A DNA stretch of 6,426 nt from Planctomycetota bacterium (GTDB taxonomy: Bacteria > Planctomycetota > Planctomycetia > Planctomycetales > Planctomycetaceae). Under the pieces are notes generated by a model that saw nothing but the letters and a program-made list of their open reading frames with translations, was not told where the DNA came from and made no database searches. Both the position numbers and the translations under genes were made by a program. Location of the stretch: NCBI GenBank assembly GCA_013151585.1, contig JAADHY010000704.1, forward strand, positions 1 to 6,426. The letters run 5' to 3'. How positions within the stretch are numbered: the first letter of the stretch is position 1; each line of letters begins with the position of its first letter. Positions 4,672 to 6,426 of this stretch are shown here, piece by piece.

Positions 4672-6426
4672 GGTGAAGACGTCGACGAACTTGGGGGGCT
4701 GTCGGCGGGATGGCGGTTGCGTCCCGAAACCGCCGGCTCGGCCGGAGCCTCGACCTGGTCGGCCGTGAACACATTCCCGTCAACGATGTCGAACCCGTAA
4801 ACGAACAGCAACCCGCAAATCATCGACAAGTCGCCGATCTGGTCAAAGCCGACCACGGTCAATCGCCATGTGCCGTCGTCGCGCGGAACGGCCTCGACTT
4901 CAACGATATTCTCGTCGCTCAGCCGATCCAAGAGCCGCTTGTGACCGCGAATCTCGTCGGGCGAAAAAATCTCCGAGTAAGACGGCTCCATACCTTCGAC
5001 GACCGGAGCCGCCTCCGCTTCCGGCGGACCGGCCACGGCGACCGGCCGTTCGGTGCCCTCAATGTACTTCTCATAAATCTGACGGATCGACGAGCAGTAT
5101 TGTTCGTAGTGAGCCAGGAAGCGGGCCGTGTCAGGGAAATCGAGCCGCCGAGCCAAATAGGCCAGCTCTCGTTCGTCTTCCGGCAGCGAATGGGTTTGCT
5201 TGTTGTGCATGAGCTGCAGCGCGTGCTCGATTGTGCGCAAGAAGACGTATCCCGTCGAGAGCTGGCGGTACTCGTCCGCTTGCAAGAAACCGAAGTCGGC
5301 CAGCCGGACAAGAGCCTGCATGGTGTTGAAGCTACGGACTTCGGGGTGCCGCCCGCCGTGAGCCATCTGCAGAAACTGCGTGACGAACTCCACGTCGCGG
5401 ATCGACCCCTCTCCCGACTTCACCTCGCCCCAAGCGCGGCCTTTTCGCTGCAGTTCCTGTTCGATGCGGCCTTTCATGTCGCGGATCGTCCGCCGGACCT
5501 CTTCGATGGGCGCACAAAACAGGTACGGCTGGACTTCTTCTAAGAACTGCGCGGCGAGCGGCATATCGCCGGCGATGGGCCGGGCTTTCAGCAGCGCTTG
5601 CTTCTCCCACAACAGGGCGTGGTTCTTGATGTAATCGAGATAACCGTCGACGGAAACGACCAGCGAGCCGGATCGGCCCCAAGGCCGCAGCCGCATATCG
5701 GTCCGATAGAGAAAGCCCTCGCCCGTCGGCGTGGTCAACGCCTTGATCAATCGCTGCCCGAGCGGCCAGAACCGCTCGGCTCGAGCATCGGCGACGAAAA
5801 CCAGGTCGATGTCCGAGCTGTAGTTGAGCTCTTCGCCACCGAGCTTGCCGAAGGCCAGCACGGCGAAGCCTTCCTGCGGCGCGCGAACGACCGGTTCCAG
5901 CTCGGCCAAACACGTTTGCACGATGCTGTCGGCCAAGAGCGAGAGCTGGGCCGTTACCGCTCGCAGGTCCATTAGCCCGAAAGCATCGCAAGCTCCGATC
6001 CGCAGCAGCTCCCATCGCTGGAAACGCCGCAGCGCATCCAGCCGTTCCTCCAGCGTGTCAAACGGTTCCATCCAACGGGCGGCTTCGTCCCGCAATTCCT
6101 CGCGGCTCTTGATGTCCGCCAGACGGGTGTGTTGGGTGAGTTGTTCCAGATAGCTGGGATTCCGCAGCAGAATCTCCGTCAGGAACTGACTCCCCACGAA
6201 GAGTTTGATCAGAATCTCGATCGCCCGCGGGTTTTCGCACAGGTAACAAAACAGTTCGGCCGGATTGTCCGTCGCCTGAACGAATCGCTCGAAATTGATC
6301 AGCGAGCCGTCCGGGTTGGCGGTTTCCGAGAGCGACGTTAACAGCGTCGGCAGACATGTTTCCAGGCGGGACCGACAGGAGTCGTCCGGACACACGCCTC
6401 GCAGCCGCCGCCAAGCCGCCTCCCAA
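4602..6426 (-). CDS. glnE: GlnE N-terminal half (adenylyl-removing domain plus start of ACT region), partial
   Basis: The frame is open from the window edge. GTG at 6395 could serve as a start, but the ten in-frame codons before it (ending WRRLRG) look like GlnE and no ribosome site precedes it, so the gene most likely begins outside. In order: the helical N-terminus with INFERFVQATDNPAEL and ILLRNPSYLEQL; the nucleotidyltransferase core GKLGGEELNYSSDIDLVF with its Gly-Gly and Asp-x-Asp (5813-5805); the third acidic residue in RTDMRLRPWG; then the GlnD/GlnE helical domain with GSIRDVEFVTQFLQM and RSFNTMQAL. By family order this half is the adenylyl removase, which phosphorolyses AMP from glutamine synthetase-AMP. 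After about residue 480 comes a spacer rich in Ala, Glu and Pro, then an ACT-like segment (about 4910-4700). Beyond 4692 the frame turns into Ser/Pro/Arg-rich nonsense and stops at 4602. Confidence 0.85.
   Translation of the reverse strand, partial: WEAAWRRLRGVCPDDSCRSRLETCLPTLLTSLSETANPDGSLINFERFVQATDNPAELFCYLCENPRAIEILIKLFVGSQFLTEILLRNPSYLEQLTQHTRLADIKSREELRDEAARWMEPFDTLEERLDALRRFQRWELLRIGACDAFGLMDLRAVTAQLSLLADSIVQTCLAELEPVVRAPQEGFAVLAFGKLGGEELNYSSDIDLVFVADARAERFWPLGQRLIKALTTPTGEGFLYRTDMRLRPWGRSGSLVVSVDGYLDYIKNHALLWEKQALLKARPIAGDMPLAAQFLEEVQPYLFCAPIEEVRRTIRDMKGRIEQELQRKGRAWGEVKSGEGSIRDVEFVTQFLQMAHGGRHPEVRSFNTMQALVRLADFGFLQADEYRQLSTGYVFLRTIEHALQLMHNKQTHSLPEDERELAYLARRLDFPDTARFLAHYEQYCSSIRQIYEKYIEGTERPVAVAGPPEAEAAPVVEGMEPSYSEIFSPDEIRGHKRLLDRLSDENIVEVEAVPRDDGTWRLTVVGFDQIGDLSMICGLLFVYGFDIVDGNVFTADQVEAPAEPAVSGRNRHPADSPPSSSTSSPCGRPGRSSRPNCGDAIGTTWPN
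4692..4698 (-). other. C-run with -1 slippery heptamer at the first glnE frame break
   Basis: On the sense (minus) strand the incoming frame reads AGC-CCC-CCA-AGT. The heptamer C-CCC-CCA (4698 to 4692) fits the X-XXY-YYZ pattern, and a -1 slip there continues exactly as AAG-TTC into KFVDVFTV, the correct next segment. One missing C (six instead of seven) gives the same repair. A 6-base-pair hairpin (CCGGGA/TCCCGG, 4660-4644) lies about 31 bases downstream, further than stimulators normally sit, and no internal Shine-Dalgarno is seen upstream. Confidence 0.5.

Larger units (their letters stand above)
2856..6426 (-). pseudogene. glnE: glnE locus: glutamine synthetase adenylyltransferase/adenylyl-removing enzyme, frame broken twice, 5' end outside window
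   Basis: The locus reads as one GlnE with two nucleotidyltransferase halves if two frame breaks are repaired: one at the six-base C run (4693-4698 on plus) and one at about 3078-3086. Homology-like sequence continues without a gap across both. The N-terminal half and last 75 or so residues share a frame; the middle lies in the other, so a one-base loss followed by a one-base gain would explain both. The restored protein has about 1,190 residues in the window, against about 950 for E. coli GlnE; the surplus is a central region with ACT domains. GlnE adds AMP to a tyrosine of glutamine synthetase to shut it down, and removes it again, under nitrogen control. The reading frame is open to the window edge, so the true start is upstream. 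Whether this is a real pseudogene, a sequencing error or a recoded gene cannot be told here. The strong preservation of both halves argues against old decay. Confidence 0.8.

Noticed and set aside
4710..5543. Plus-strand open frame of about 277 codons opposite the N-terminal half of glnE
   Set aside because: It is a shadow of the glnE coding strand with no domain signature.
2856..6426. Two independent genes, one for each GlnE activity (a natural split)
   Set aside because: Neither internal start has a ribosome site, the break falls inside an ACT-like domain, and sensible sequence runs across the junction with no gap. One broken or recoded gene fits better.
1..6426. CRISPR arrays, insertion sequences, tRNA genes, phage or defence genes
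   Set aside because: No regularly spaced repeats, transposase motifs, target-site duplications, tRNA folds or defence domains were seen.

Overview
The window looks like chromosomal DNA of a GC-rich bacterium, most likely a planctomycete (a Pirellula or Thermogutta type of lineage). This rests on a secreted sulfatase of a kind abundant in that phylum, a very long GlnE with a large middle insert, and a long gene-free gap. No rRNA or other marker gene is present, so the placement is tentative.

Layout. (1) 1-342, minus strand: a HIT-family (histidine triad) nucleotide-binding protein, complete at its start and cut by the window edge within about a residue of its usual end. (2) 343-1427: roughly 1.1 kb between divergent genes with no convincing gene. 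It holds a possible folded RNA followed by a T-run (378-479), and close to the next gene an inverted repeat and a weak promoter-like pair. (3) 1428-2774, plus strand: an exported sulfatase-like hydrolase with altered active-site signatures. (4) 2775-2855: a short convergent gap with a long imperfect inverted repeat whose right arm covers the glnE stop codon. (5) 2856-6426, minus strand, running off the window: glnE, the two-headed enzyme that adds AMP to and removes it from glutamine synthetase.

The glnE reading frame is broken twice. The N-terminal half (adenylyl-removing) and the short C-terminal tail share one frame, and the middle and adenylylating half lies in another. The first break falls on a run of six C (sense strand) that is also a perfect -1 slippery heptamer; the second lies within about nine bases near 3080. 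Restored, about 1,190 residues lie in the window, well beyond the roughly 950 of E. coli GlnE. Much of the excess is a central region with one clear and one probable GlnD-like ACT domain, suggesting that this GlnE senses a small ligand, perhaps glutamine, directly.

The three genes do not form a pathway. HIT and sulfatase are divergent; sulfatase and glnE are convergent. The most notable points are the ACT-containing GlnE with its frame breaks, and the sulfatase that lacks the signature Arg and His.
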